64,000 nucleotides of DNA from Nelumbo lutea (lineage: Eukaryota > Streptophyta > Magnoliopsida > Proteales > Nelumbonaceae): NCBI GenBank assembly GCA_022828595.1, contig JAKGHH010000002.1, positions 86,024,076-86,088,075 on the forward strand. The letters run 5' to 3'. Position 1 is the stretch's first letter. Each line of letters begins with the position of its first letter. Under the pieces are notes generated by a model. It was not told where the DNA came from. It did not search any database and saw nothing but the letters and a program-made list of their open reading frames with translations. The translations under genes and the position numbers were made by a program. Of this stretch, positions 11,712 through 21,987 are shown piece after piece.

Positions 11712-12615
11712 TGATGGAGGATGATTTGACCCGACCTACTAAGATAATGACACATGGATCTGACTCAACACGAGCAACAACCCAGCATCATGGCCAGACC
11801 ACAACTAAGTAACGAGCCTGTAGAGCAGGTCGCTACGTCATAGGGGGAGCTCGCTACAATGCGAGCTCTAGGTCCCCCGAGCTTTTGGAAAAGGAATACT
11901 CAAAGACTATTTCAGCTCATGAGCTAGGGAAACCAGCTCGCTCTAGCACCTGGGCAGAACTGCCCTAAAGACCAACCTTGATGAGGGTCAACTCGAAGTA
12001 CCCCTAAGAGCTTGCTACAAAGTAGCTTAGGCAAGGATAGCTCACTATGAAGTAACTTGCGACTGAGATACGATGCTCTCAGGAAGCTTCTATTTGACAA
12101 GATTGTACTCGTCAGACTGCACCATGTCTCTCGACTGACGATGCAGTCCCTGCCCATTTGACAGTCTGCACTCACGTCTCTCGACAGATGGTGGCGTGCC
12201 TATCCCTTCGAGATGTGTCACTCATCCAAGCGGGTAGTACATTGTAATGATCACCTACGCAGCCCTGGCAGGTAAAGACTATGACAGAAGCCTAGTAGTG
12301 GTTATTCCCGGTTTAACAAGAACACCCCTATAAAAGCCTTTAATCAAAGGGGAGAGGACTCTCTCTCAATTTGGATCTGAACTTGAACTCTTACTTTCTC
12401 ACGAGCTAATCTTGAGACATAGTGATCTAGCGCGACCTACACTCTTAGCCTTGTATACTCTTTTCTTTCTCCCCAGTGTTCTAACTTAAGCTTCGGAGTA
12501 TTCCCACCGGGCAAATCCCCCGGTAATCCTTCACCTTCGTCTTCTTAGGTGTCGTTCATTGCCAGCAAGGAGCCAGTTAGTAGCCAGCTAGGAGTGTCCA
12601 AACCGTGCCACATCA
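11712..12615 (+). repeat. 3' LTR of the Tat-like gypsy element
   Basis: The 904-bp segment starts TGATGGAGG after the polypurine tract and ends CCACATCA. It has a promoter-like TATAAAAG and an oligo-pyrimidine segment downstream, as in an R/U5 region. No second copy exists in the window, so its limits rest on TG/CA ends and the tract alone. A copia LTR fragment begins only a few bases after its end. Confidence 0.6.
12329..12336 (+). promoter_or_regulatory. TATA box in Tat-like LTR
   Basis: CCCCTATAAAAGCC lies about 280 nt before the LTR end, a usual distance for a gypsy LTR promoter. It supports the plus polarity of this element. Confidence 0.55.
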
Positions 12616-14437
12616 GATACCACTAAAGGAAGGGGAATCCATCATATGGATGGCCATACCATACTAGATGGTAGGGCAAATTTTCAAAAAGTTTCTTTTA
12701 CCCTTCTGGGAATCACATTCCCAGTTTTAGAAAAACTGCATTTTTCAAGGATCATTCTTGCACTGAATCGGACCAGATCTGAAAACAAAAGAAAGGGAAA
12801 AGAAAAGCTGATACAAATTCCACACAAATAGCTCCAAAGTAGGTATTCACGCCCAAAGAGGATACCAAAACTAGCTTCCACTAAAGATGGCATAGCTTGA
12901 ATTAAAGCCGGTTCAGTAACATAGTACTTTAGCAAGAACTGCAATCTAACAACTTAGATCAAACAAGAGATGTGAGCATGATGCAAATTTGATTTTTCTT
13001 GCAAAAATTGAAAACCAAGGCTGATCAAGATCAGTCACCAGATGGAGAACGAATTAGGGTTTGGGTGGCAAGAGCAGAGGGAGAAAACTGAGAGTAGAAA
13101 GTAAAGTCTAGAGTAGTTTGCCCACCACTATTTATAAGCCTTAAAGTTTTGCTTCTCCTAATACAATTAGGAGCTTCCTAATCCAAATCTTTAATTGGAT
13201 CTAGACTCTCTAAGTGGATAAGAGTTATCCTCTTATCCCATTGCTGATCTAAGCCAATATCCATACACATATTCACCCAAGACACATGAGTTCTTAAGCT
13301 ATCATGTGACTTCTTAGTTAATCCAATTAATTATGAGCCTTAGGCCTATTAAGCAAGTAAGCTCACAACCCCTTTTAGTTGTTGGCCAATTTGGGTCTCT
13401 TTGTATGGTGTTAGACCCCAACATTGACCTCACAAAAGCCCATATGGGTTCAGCCTAGCTTCTATGATAAAGCTTGGCCAAATTCACTACTAAGCACAGT
13501 GAACACCTAAGTCCATTAGTATGGGCTCTTAATGGGCCCAACAATTACACTAAATTGTCATTGAGTCCAGCCATCCTATGAAGGGCTATGGAAAATGGTC
13601 TTAAGTGAGATTAGCCCATCAGGTATAACAACCCTAAATGGTCTTACACTTAACCTCTCAGCCCTTAATGATCAAACACTACCCAACCGGTGAGGACCTC
13701 TCCCTCGCGTTCAAGGTGTAGCGTTGCACTCTCTATTCGGATGGATCCCAGGAATTAAAACCTTTTGCAAAACCTTTTCTTAAAACATAATTTATATATT
13801 TTCATATAAATATATTTTGCAAAAGAAATCTTAAACAAGTTTGAAATCGACTACTGGTAGTTTTGGATTTCATCAGAGAAAGTGCAGTCCTGATCATTCA
13901 CTTTGTCCAACAAAGAGGCTGATCTTGTCATCGTGATCACCCACTCGAGTGAATTCTCAAATTGCCCTGACACACCCAAGTTTTGACCTCCACTAAGGAT
14001 CTCACTGATTGGCATATCAAAGATAGCTCAATCTGACACCCAGTATAGTACCATAATTGAGTTTAGGGGTTAGTAAATGGAAAGTTTTGTCCACCAGTCT
14101 TCGAGGTCCAAGGTATAACTGGAAAATGGTATGGGTTTAGTGTTCTAAGCAAACACACACTACATGTGCTTTGGGTCTAACCCTGGAAGTTGAGACAAAC
14201 TACCCTAATCTACTTGGTAGCACATCAGTGTCAGCCTTGGCAGTATAAACTTCCCCAAGTCTATCCAACGTCTAAGAACATTCTAAACCAACATGAGTCT
14301 CATAAGTGTCTAGTTTAAAGGTAATTACACAGAAATATACCAAATATAACATGAATCAATTATATACTTTTAATCATTTACAATAAATATTTATCTACAT
14401 CAATCTGATTGGAGCTAAGGGCATACATTGTCTAACA
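12616..14437 (-). repeat. Diverged copia LTR fragment with a partial primer-binding site
   Basis: 12624-14437 (about 1.81 kb) is homologous to the copia-1 LTRs and ends at 14437 with the LTR start TGTTAGACA on the minus strand. At the other end GTGGTATC (12623-12616) is the first part of the primer-binding site, so this was a 5' LTR joined to an internal region that has been lost. No flanking target duplication was found. It is more diverged from the other LTRs than they are from each other. Confidence 0.8.
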
Positions 14438-14614
14438 CCTTGGCTACCTAATACCTTGGCTAATACAAGACTGAGGCCCACAATCAACTTATTCACTAAG
14501 CGTAATAGTAAAAGAAAAGGATGGACATAATTCTTGGCAATTAATTACAAGGCTTAAAGCTCGGCATATCGTGTTGCATACATTATAACAAAAAAAGAGA
14601 GAAGGCAAGGTGCT
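14438..14614. other. Flank downstream of the second antisense ORF
   Basis: About 180 bp between the copia LTR fragment and the stop of the antisense ORF. I see no gene or repeat in it; it is probably the 3' flank of that ORF inside a Tat-like element. Confidence 0.4.
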
Positions 14615-14768
14615 TCAGTTGTTGGCAATGAGCTCCCCGACTCTCTCCTAGACCTCGACAGCAACATCTTCCCCATCAGGCATAGGGTGGTCAAATGGGC
14701 TGAATTCCTTAACAGCCTCGGCCACCTCTGGGAAATGGTGCGCAATCTTTTGTTGATAGAGAGCAAAC
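14615..14768 (-). pseudogene. Second antisense ORF, C-terminal piece
   Basis: On the minus strand this reads FALYQQKIAHHFPEVAEAV and then an acidic Pro-rich end, with one internal stop, closing at a TGA at 14617-14615. Across the Athila-like insertion (14769-21982 plus one copy of the duplicated CAAAC) it is in the same frame as the piece ending DDFAIESW at 21993. This shows the two pieces were one ORF before the insertion. It is the C-terminal end of a protein of the same kind as the ORF at 12-1763. Function unknown. Confidence 0.6.
14764..14768. repeat. Target site duplication of the Athila-like element (left)
   Basis: CAAAC, repeated exactly at 21983-21987. Confidence 0.88.
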
Positions 14769-15090
14769 TGGTGTGTCCGAAAGCATGTCGTTAACCACTT
14801 CGGAGCACCAGTTTAGAGATTTATAATTTTTCCAATCCTCACGTAACCTTAAACAACGTAGTACGTGGTGAGGAAGGGGTTGAATCCATAGAAAAGCGAG
14901 GAAAAATTTATTATTCTTTGTTCCGGACAAATAGAAAGAAAATAGAAGTGGGAATTGAAGAAAATAAGAAAATAAAATTTATTAATGATGAAATCAAAGG
15001 TTCAGAATTAAAAAAGACAATAATTAAAATTCAGAAGTAAAGGAGCACCGAAAGCAACAAAGGAAATAACTAAAAGTGATCTAAAATTTG

Positions 15091-15455
15091 GATCTAGTGG
15101 TGGCAGTTGTAGATTGGCCGGACTGCTTGCAGGAACCCCTCCTGACAAGAACTGGGCACCCTTCCCTTCTTCAGACCTCAAACCACTTGAGACACCTTAG
15201 CCTTGAATCAGATGAATTTGGATTTAAAAAACACACAAACGAACAGAATTTAAATCTAAAAGATTGCTAAAATAAAAATAACATGAAAGAAAATAAAGAA
15301 AATAAAAGGATAGTTGTTCAGATCCAATGACGGTAGTTGCAGATTGGTTGGATAGCTTGCAGGAACCCCTCTTGATAATAACTAGGCGTCCTTCCCTTCT
15401 ACAACCCTTGAACTCCTCAAGAAACCTTAGCCTTGTGAACTGGGTGAATTTACCA
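15091..15455. repeat. Tandem duplication inside the Athila-like LTR
   Basis: Two diverged copies lie 230 bp apart: one from 15091 to about 15225, the other from 15321 to 15455. Each has GATC(T/C)A...GGCAG/GGTAGTTG, AGATTGG, a GGAACCCCTC block, CCTTCCCTTCT and CTTAGCCTTG. The other LTR has the same pair at about 20952 and 21181. Confidence 0.75.
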
Positions 15456-15480
15456 ACCCCTTCTCCAGGGCCCTTGGGGT

Positions 15481-15490
15481 CTTTTTTATA
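15481..15490 (-). promoter_or_regulatory. TATA box in Athila-like 3' LTR
   Basis: TATAAAAAAG on the minus strand; the other LTR has TATAAAAAGG at the matching place (21350-21341). It is the likely LTR promoter. Confidence 0.55.
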
Positions 15491-16103
15491 GAGAAGGGTG
15501 AATAAAACTAGGATTAGAGAGAAAGAGGGGGGCGACAGTAGGATTTTTGCAGAAATATGGGCATCCTAGGGTTTAGAATGGAGGGTTAGGATTGTTCTAA
15601 GGTGATCTTAAGGCTAAAAAGAAAAGGAAAGGGCACCCAATATTATGTAAGGTTGAGATTTAATTGGTAAAGGCTGAATGGTGAAGATTAGAAGTTAGGT
15701 GGCTCCCTAGGGTTAGAATGCTAAAAAGAAAGTGCCCTAGAATGGATGGTGGAGATTAGAAGTGATGGAAGGTAAGGATTTAGCAGTTAAGAGTGGTTAG
15801 GGTTTGTTAAGGATGAAAAGAATGAGTGGAGAGGTGCCCTAGGGTTTTCTAAGGAGAGGGGAGTATGCTAATACAGTAGGAGGGGTGCCATTCTGGGTTT
15901 AGCTGATAGGAGGCGTCCTCTTGTGCTCAGATTTTCACAAAAACACCCCCTCTCTCTACTGGACTTGACACCAACTTCCTAAAAACTGCATTTCAGAGGT
16001 CACAATATTGAATTTAACTATGAAAAGGTGACATTTTGATTATTCTAAGGCCTAAAATACCCCTGAAATGATGCCCTTAAGGCATCATACTATAGAGTTA
16101 TCA

Positions 16104-16116
16104 CACCCCCAACTTT
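16104..16116 (-). other. Polypurine tract of the Athila-like element
   Basis: AAAGTTGGGGGTG on the minus strand directly precedes the LTR start TGATAA. This tract and start are typical of Athila elements. Confidence 0.85.
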
Positions 16117-17364
16117 ACCATTGCTAGTCCCTTAGCAATGCAGCCTTAAAATTACATTGAGTATAGAGACCATTCCCATTGCAAGATCATACCTAACAAA
16201 ATTAGCCAAGTATCCTGATTTTAGAATTCTCAAACTTTGTATAGATCGGTATTGGGTTTAAGGGGTAAAACTATCTTGCTTTGAATATTACAAAAACTTG
16301 GCTTAAAAATATTATATACCTTTTCATTTGCAAACTGTCTTGATAAACTGAGATTGATTTTTAAACTCAAATGAGTATTCTTCTTATCATTTCTGACAGT
16401 GGATTTTTGTCCCTGAACTTGATATGCACACTTATTTTTATTGCTACCTTCCACTATTTGATGCGAATCTCGATACTTGCCTTAGGTGAAGAGACCCGAC
16501 TACTAAGTGTTAGGTGATTGTCTTTGGCATTCCCTTTCCCATTTGACGTGAATCTCGACACTTAACTTAGGTGAAGAGACCCAATTACTAAGTGTAGGGT
16601 GTCCATTGACCTTCTTTTTTTGAAACACTATTTAGGGTAGTCTACTGTCTCTTACAATTTGAAGAATTTTTGTCTAATTTCTCAATCTTTCTCTTCTTGT
16701 CTCCTACCAAGGGCAAACTTCTGAGTATTTTCCAATTTCTAAAAGGTTTTGACAATATTCAAATAAGACCAATTTTGACTCCTATCACTTGCTACCAATT
16801 TCTACAAAATTTGATATTTTTTATCAGTTTCTACAACTTTTTTTGTTTGGGACTCCTTTTTAATGGAATGAATTTTTAAATTTTTTAGTGGAATTTTAAT
16901 TCTACATATTTAAAGGCTTAGCTTCTCAATTGTTTTTTTTTTAATTTTCTCTCTTTCCTCACCCCCAATTTAAGTGCCATTGTCCCTAATGGCATGACTA
17001 GAATGTTGCAAAGAGAGTTGGGCCAAAGGAAACAACCAAGAGGGTTTTCCAAAGGGGTTCAAGGTCTATCAACTGGTCTCGAATGAAGAAAAGAAAAACT
17101 CAAATCCTAACAACAGAAACGCTAAAAATGACGTTGAGTTGCCTCCCAACCAGCGCTAAGTTTAACGCCTTCAGCCAGACACATTCATACACATCTTTTA
17201 TCCAAACTCTCAGGCTCACTTTCTTCTTCCCACAGACAAGGTTCAGATTGGGCTAACCAAGGGGTAGGTAGGGCATCTAAAAGATCATCCAGGATATCCA
17301 CCTTGCACTCATCTTCCCCTAGGTTTGGATACTTAGAGGCACTAAAAACATTTAATCGGACTTT
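16117..17364 (-). other. 3' untranslated part of the Athila-like element
   Basis: No coding domain is seen. It includes minus-strand text near 17190-17140 (GCGTTAAACTTAGCGCTGG) and near 17000-16965 (ATTAGGGACAATGGCACTT, then a second TTGGGGGTGAGG purine run), both usual after pol in Athila elements. A short piece of the protease-RT linker reads VRLNVFSASKYPNLGEDE just downstream of the stop at 17365, after which pol is deleted. Confidence 0.65.
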
Positions 17365-17960
17365 CTACTCCCCAAATGAAATGTCCATTTCTCCCGATTT
17401 ACAGTTGATGTTTGCATCGGCTATTGCTAGAAACGGTTGTCCTAAGATTATCGGGTTATGGTTCAGTTTCTTAGTTGGTGTCATGTCTTGGACAAAAAAA
17501 TCTACTAGAAAATAACAATCCTCTATCCTAACAATGACGTCCTCGATAATTTCTTGAGGAGTTTTGACTGATCGATTAACGAGTTGTAGAATTACCGGTG
17601 TAGGTTTTAACTTGCCGATCCTAAGCCTTTCATAGATGATGGACGGAAACAGATTTACACTGGCCCCGAGATCCAATAGGGCCCGATCGAAGGTGATTCC
17701 AGGGATGACACAGCTTATGAGAGGAGCACCTAGGGCTTTCAGTTTTTGGGGAAGTTGGTTCAAGAGGACCACACTAACATCTACTGAGAGTATCACTTTT
17801 TGTGGGGCCAATCGTGGCTCCCTCTTTTGAGTGCACAACTCTTTCAGAAACTTGGCATAGGCTGGGACATGTTGGATCACATCGAGGAGAGGGATGTTAA
17901 TATGGACTTGCTTGAATAACTCCCTAATCTCCTCATTCCGAAACTCTTTCGTCTTTCACA
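17365..17960 (-). pseudogene. Athila-like retropepsin (aspartic protease) domain
   Basis: The domain would cut the gag-pol precursor in particles. Upstream text VHINIPLLDVIQHVPAYAKF (about 17910-17840) is the Athila linker between gag and protease. The active-site motif is DLGAS, normal for Athila, with NLFPS after it, and the second half has the ILGQPFLA flap-end motif. A TAG at 17365 follows DISFGE. The frame is open for more than 170 codons, unusually well kept for this element, but gag upstream and RT downstream are missing, so it is a remnant. Confidence 0.82.
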
Positions 17961-18598
17961 ATGGCTTGATTGTGAGTGTGGTTAGAAAAGGAACTATAGG
18001 TTGGTTCACTATAGGCTCTTCTTCTAAAATTTCCTTCCCTTTTTCTTCCCCCCCTCCCCCAACTTATGGTCTTCTTGCTCATTTTCTTCTTCACTAACTT
18101 TCTTTTTCTCATATGGGTCCTCTAAAATCCTCCCATTCCTTAAGTTTGTAATAGCCTTGGTATTTTCGAACTGAGAGTTCTTAGGAGGTGGTTGAATCTA
18201 CTATGGAGGAAAACCTGGTGGCTGATTTCTAGGATTCACAACCGGTTGATTCGATAGTTGCCCTACTTCTCTCCTTGCCTTGGCTTCGGCTAGCAGTCCT
18301 ATTTGGCTTTCTAATCTATCGATGGTCTATTGCTCATTTAGAATCAGCTGTTGAAGCTGCATGAACTGGTCATCAACTATACGAGTCTGAGGAGGTTGTG
18401 GGTAAGCCTGATAAGGTTGGATCAGTTGGTTCTTAGGGTACATCTGTTGGAAATGACTCTACACTTGTGGCCTCTGAAATTGCTGGGCCATGGAGTTAGA
18501 TGGGTGGTATTGTTGGGACTATGTGTAGGTTTGACATGGTTAAGCCGGTTGAGTCCCAGGGTAATCATTTACTCATAATGAGTCTGGGCTTCAGAGCA
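17961..18598 (-). other. Gag-protease spacer of the Athila-like element
   Basis: A Gln-, Pro- and Glu-rich degraded spacer between the nucleocapsid and protease pieces. Frames are broken, and short Gln/Pro-rich runs are visible near 18180-18550. This matches the low-conservation gag C-terminus of Athila elements. Confidence 0.5.
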
Positions 18599-18988
18599 TT
18601 AAGAGTGCATATCTGGTAGGCTGGTTTCTTGGACTTGGGCCCTATAAGTGAAGTTGGGCTGATTTTCCCACATAGGGTTATACGGGCGAAAGAACGGGTT
18701 AGCATTGGGTTGGAAAAATTTGTTGGCTGCATGTACTTGGTCTGGAATGACTGGTTGACATGGGCCCGTCGTAAGGCACTGGCTAACATAATGGGTCGGG
18801 CTTGCACAAATGGAACATGTTGGATAGGATGACAAGGTTAGGTATGGGCCATTTCGTTGATGAAATGCAAGGACTTGTTTAAGTCTTTGGGCCATCCCAT
18901 TAATCCTATCTAGTTGTTGAGACACATGGTTCCAATCTATTTGTAGCTCAGGTTGGAAGTAGTTTCCCATTCCACAAACTCCGGCCAT
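18599..18988 (-). pseudogene. Athila-like gag, nucleocapsid piece
   Basis: A 129-codon open frame contains the zinc knuckle CSICASPTHYVSQC (CX2CX4HX4C, about 18830-18790), which binds element RNA in gypsy Gag. It is followed by NPFFRPYNPMWENQPNF, the counterpart of the aromatic/Asn-rich segment of Athila Gag. The ATG at 18988 is probably not the original start. Upstream on the minus strand the sequence becomes AT-rich low complexity at once, so the capsid part of Gag is missing or replaced. Confidence 0.75.
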
Positions 18989-18994
18989 TGAATT

Positions 18995-20400
18995 CGTTTC
19001 AAATTAAGATTTTGAAATTTAAATTTTGAATACTAATTTAAAATTTAGATTTTGAAATTTAAATTTTGCAATTTAAACTCAAATTTGAATTTTTAAATTT
19101 TTTATTTTCTCTTTTCTTTATTTTTTTATTTTTTATTTGAAATTTAAATTCAAATTCAGATTTTGAAATTTATATTCAAATTCATATTTTGAAATTTAAA
19201 TTCCTGAAATTTAAATTCAAATTTGAATTTTTAAATTAAAAAAAATACAAGAAATTCAAACACAACCTACGAGCTGACCTAAGGTTCCTAAACTAGTGGT
19301 TCAACCAATGTGAATCCTCTTAGGTTCAGCTGGAAACCCACTTAATTAAGTAACCACAAAACCCACTTAGGCTTAACCATTTAACCTCTTTCCTTAGACA
19401 CCAACCATCGGTTATGGAAGTAATCGTAAATTTCCCTAAGATTCAGCACACTTTTGAACCAAATGTGTGGCTCCCTAAAGGATTTTGCTATCCAAATTTT
19501 AAATTAGGGTTTATGGTGAACCGCATGTGAAGGGTGGTGAATTTTGGGCCAAGGAAGGGTGATGAAATCCCCACCTTATCTTATTTAAGTTTGATTGCCC
19601 TTAAATGGATTAACAAAAAGAAACAAAATAAACAAAGCAAATGCACCTAATTACAATGCATGAACAATTATTTCTAATATGCAATTCAGTAATATAACAT
19701 AAAATAATAAAACAAACTAAGCAAAAGAAGCAATTAAAATAATAGAAAAAAAAAGAAAACCTAACACATTCACAACTAACAAGATAATTTCAATATTTAA
19801 ATAATCCCATATGAAGCATGCTCTAGAATATCAAACCCTAAATGTTGGAATGCAAATGAAAAACTTTTAAATTTTTTTAATTTTTAAATTTTAAATTTTT
19901 TATTTATTTTCTATATATATTTTTTGAAATTTAAATTTTGAAAATCGAAATTCAAATTCAAATTCAAATTCATATTTGAATTAAAATTAAAATTTAAATT
20001 GAAATTTGAAATTTAAATTCAAATTCGAAAATTTGAACAATTTCCTATTTAACAATTAATTATGCAACTAAATAACTAAAAAAAGAGGAAATTAAATAAA
20101 GAAACAAATAATTATGGCAAACAGAAAATAAAAAATTAACAACAAAATAAATTCTAACACTCAAAAGATGAAACTGAAAATACAAAAAAGAAAGATTATG
20201 GGGCAAAAAAAATAAAATTAAACAAATGAATAAATTTTTTTATCCGAGAAAAAAAACAAACCTAATAAAATAGAAATTTAAACAAGAAATTAAAATAAAG
20301 AAAAAATGATCTAGAAATAAAACAAAAGAAAAATAATACTAAAAAATTATAAATCGGATCTAGAAAAAAAATTAATTCAAATTTTGAAAATCACCATTCT
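18995..20400. repeat. AT-rich low-complexity block
   Basis: Two clusters (about 19000-19260 and 19860-20060) are made of short words such as AAATTTAAATTC and AAATTTGAATTT in both orientations. They flank about 600 bp of ordinary non-coding sequence, and A-rich text continues to 20600. No ORF is present. It occupies the place of the leader and N-terminal gag. Confidence 0.8.
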
Positions 20401-20606
20401 ACCAAAAAAAAAGAGTTAAAAAAATAAAAAATAAAGTGGGACGACTACACGAGAAACACAATCCAATTAATTCTTCTCTTCCCTTTTATTTTGCAGTCCG
20501 GCAATGCTCCAGTACAACACCTTTTACATATCAAGTTATCAAACGAAAATAAAAAAATAATGAAACAGATCCGAACAAAGCAAATAAAATTTTTTCTCCG
20601 TTGCTT

Positions 20607-20623
20607 CCCCATCAATGGCTCCA
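20607..20623 (-). other. Primer-binding site of the Athila-like element
   Basis: Minus-strand TGGAGCCATTGATGGGG resembles the Athila site TGGCGCCGTTGCCGGGG (tRNA-Asp type) with four differences, and is followed by AAGCAACGG as in Athila. It lies six bases from the LTR end. Confidence 0.75.
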
Positions 20624-20629
20624 AAAACT

Positions 20630-21982
20630 TGGTGTGTTTGGAAGCGTGTCCTTAACCACTTCAGAACACCAATTTAGACATTTATAATTTTTGCAATCCT
20701 CACATAACTTTAAACAACGTAGTACATGGTGAGGAAGGGGTAAAACCAATAGAGAAGCGAGGGAAAAATTATTATTCTTTGTTACGAACAAATAGAAAGA
20801 AAATAAAACTAGGAATTGCAAAAAATAAGAAAATAAAATTTATTAATGTTGAAATTGAAGGTCCAGAATTAAACAATACAGTAATTAAAATTCAGAAATA
20901 AATGAGCACTAAAAGCAACAAAAGAAATAAATAAAAGCGATCCTAAATTTGGATCTAGTGGCGGTAGCTACAGATTGGTCGGACTGGTTGCAGGAACCCC
21001 TCCTGACAAGAACTAGGCGCCTTCCCTTCTTCAGCCCTCAAACCCCTCGAGACACCTTAGCCTTGAACCGGATGAATTCAGATCTACAAAACACACAAAC
21101 AGATAGGAATTAAATCTAAAAGATTGCTAAAATAAAATTAACATGAAAGAAAATAAAGAAAATAAAAGGATGGTTGATCAGATCTAGTGGCGGTAGTTGC
21201 AGATTGGCTAGACAGCTTGTAGGAACCCCACTTGACAAGAATTGGGCATCCTTCCCTTTTACAACCCTTGAACTCCTCAAGAAACCTTAGCCTTGTGAAC
21301 TGGGTGAATTGATCAACCCCTTCCCCCGGGCCCTTGGGGTCCTTTTTATAGAGAATGGTGGATAAAACTGGGATTAGAGAGAAAGGGGGGGCGCAGTTGG
21401 GTTTTTGCAAAAATTTGGGCATCCTAGGGTTTAGAATGGAGGGTTAGGATTGTTCTAAGGTTATCCTAAGGCCGAAAAGAAAAGGAGAGGGCACCCAATA
21501 TTATGTAGGGCTGAGATTTAATGGCTAGAGGTTGAATGATGAAGATTAGAAGTTAGGTGGCTCCCTAGGATTAGAATGCTAAAAAGAAAGTGCCCTATAA
21601 TGGATGATAGAGATTAGAAGGGATGGAAGGTGAGGACTTAGCAGTTAGGGGCGACTAGGGTTTGTTAAGGATGAAAAGAATGAGTGGAGAGGCGCCCTAG
21701 GGTTTTCTAAGGAGAGGGGAGTATGCTAATACAGTAGGAGGAGTGCCATTCTGGGTTTAGCTAATAGGAGGTGCCCTCTTGTGCTCAGACTGGACTTTAC
21801 ACCAGCTTCCCAAAAATTGCATTTCAACCTAGAAACTTCCCCAGTTTACACCAGGATTTGCACAGAGACCCTCAGAGGTCACAATATTGAATTTAATTGG
21901 GAAAAGGGGACATTTTGACTGTTCTAAGGCCTGAAATACCCCTAAAATGATGCCCTTAAGGCATCAAACTACAAGGTTATCA
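20630..21982 (-). repeat. 5' LTR of the Athila-like element
   Basis: A 1353-bp repeat with TG/CA ends, pairing with 14769-16103 and including the same 230-bp-spaced internal duplication and a TATA box at 21341-21350. Confidence 0.9.
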
Positions 21983-21987
21983 CAAAC
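21983..21987. repeat. Target site duplication of the Athila-like element (right)
   Basis: CAAAC, identical to 14764-14768. Confidence 0.88.

Larger units (their letters stand above)
11640..12615 (+). mobile_element. Tat-like Ty3/gypsy element, 3' end, right half
   Basis: Without copia-1 this continues directly from 2164. It holds about 50 bp of non-coding sequence, a polypurine tract and an LTR. Only the 3' end is in the window. Confidence 0.65.
14769..16103 (-). repeat. 3' LTR of the Athila-like element
   Basis: On the minus strand it starts TGATAACTC after the polypurine tract and ends CACACCA. It pairs with 20630-21982. Confidence 0.9.
14769..21982 (-). mobile_element. Athila-like Ty3/gypsy element lacking RT, RNase H and integrase
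   Basis: The 7214-bp element has LTRs of 1335 and 1353 bp, an Athila-type primer-binding site, a gag nucleocapsid piece, a retropepsin domain, an Athila-type 3' untranslated part, a polypurine tract and a 5-bp target duplication CAAAC. From the protease the sequence passes within about 200 bp into the sequence usually found after pol, so RT, RNase H and integrase are deleted. The N-terminal gag core is not recognisable either; its place holds AT-rich low-complexity DNA. It is inserted in the second antisense ORF. The LTRs differ clearly by eye, so it is old. Confidence 0.88.
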
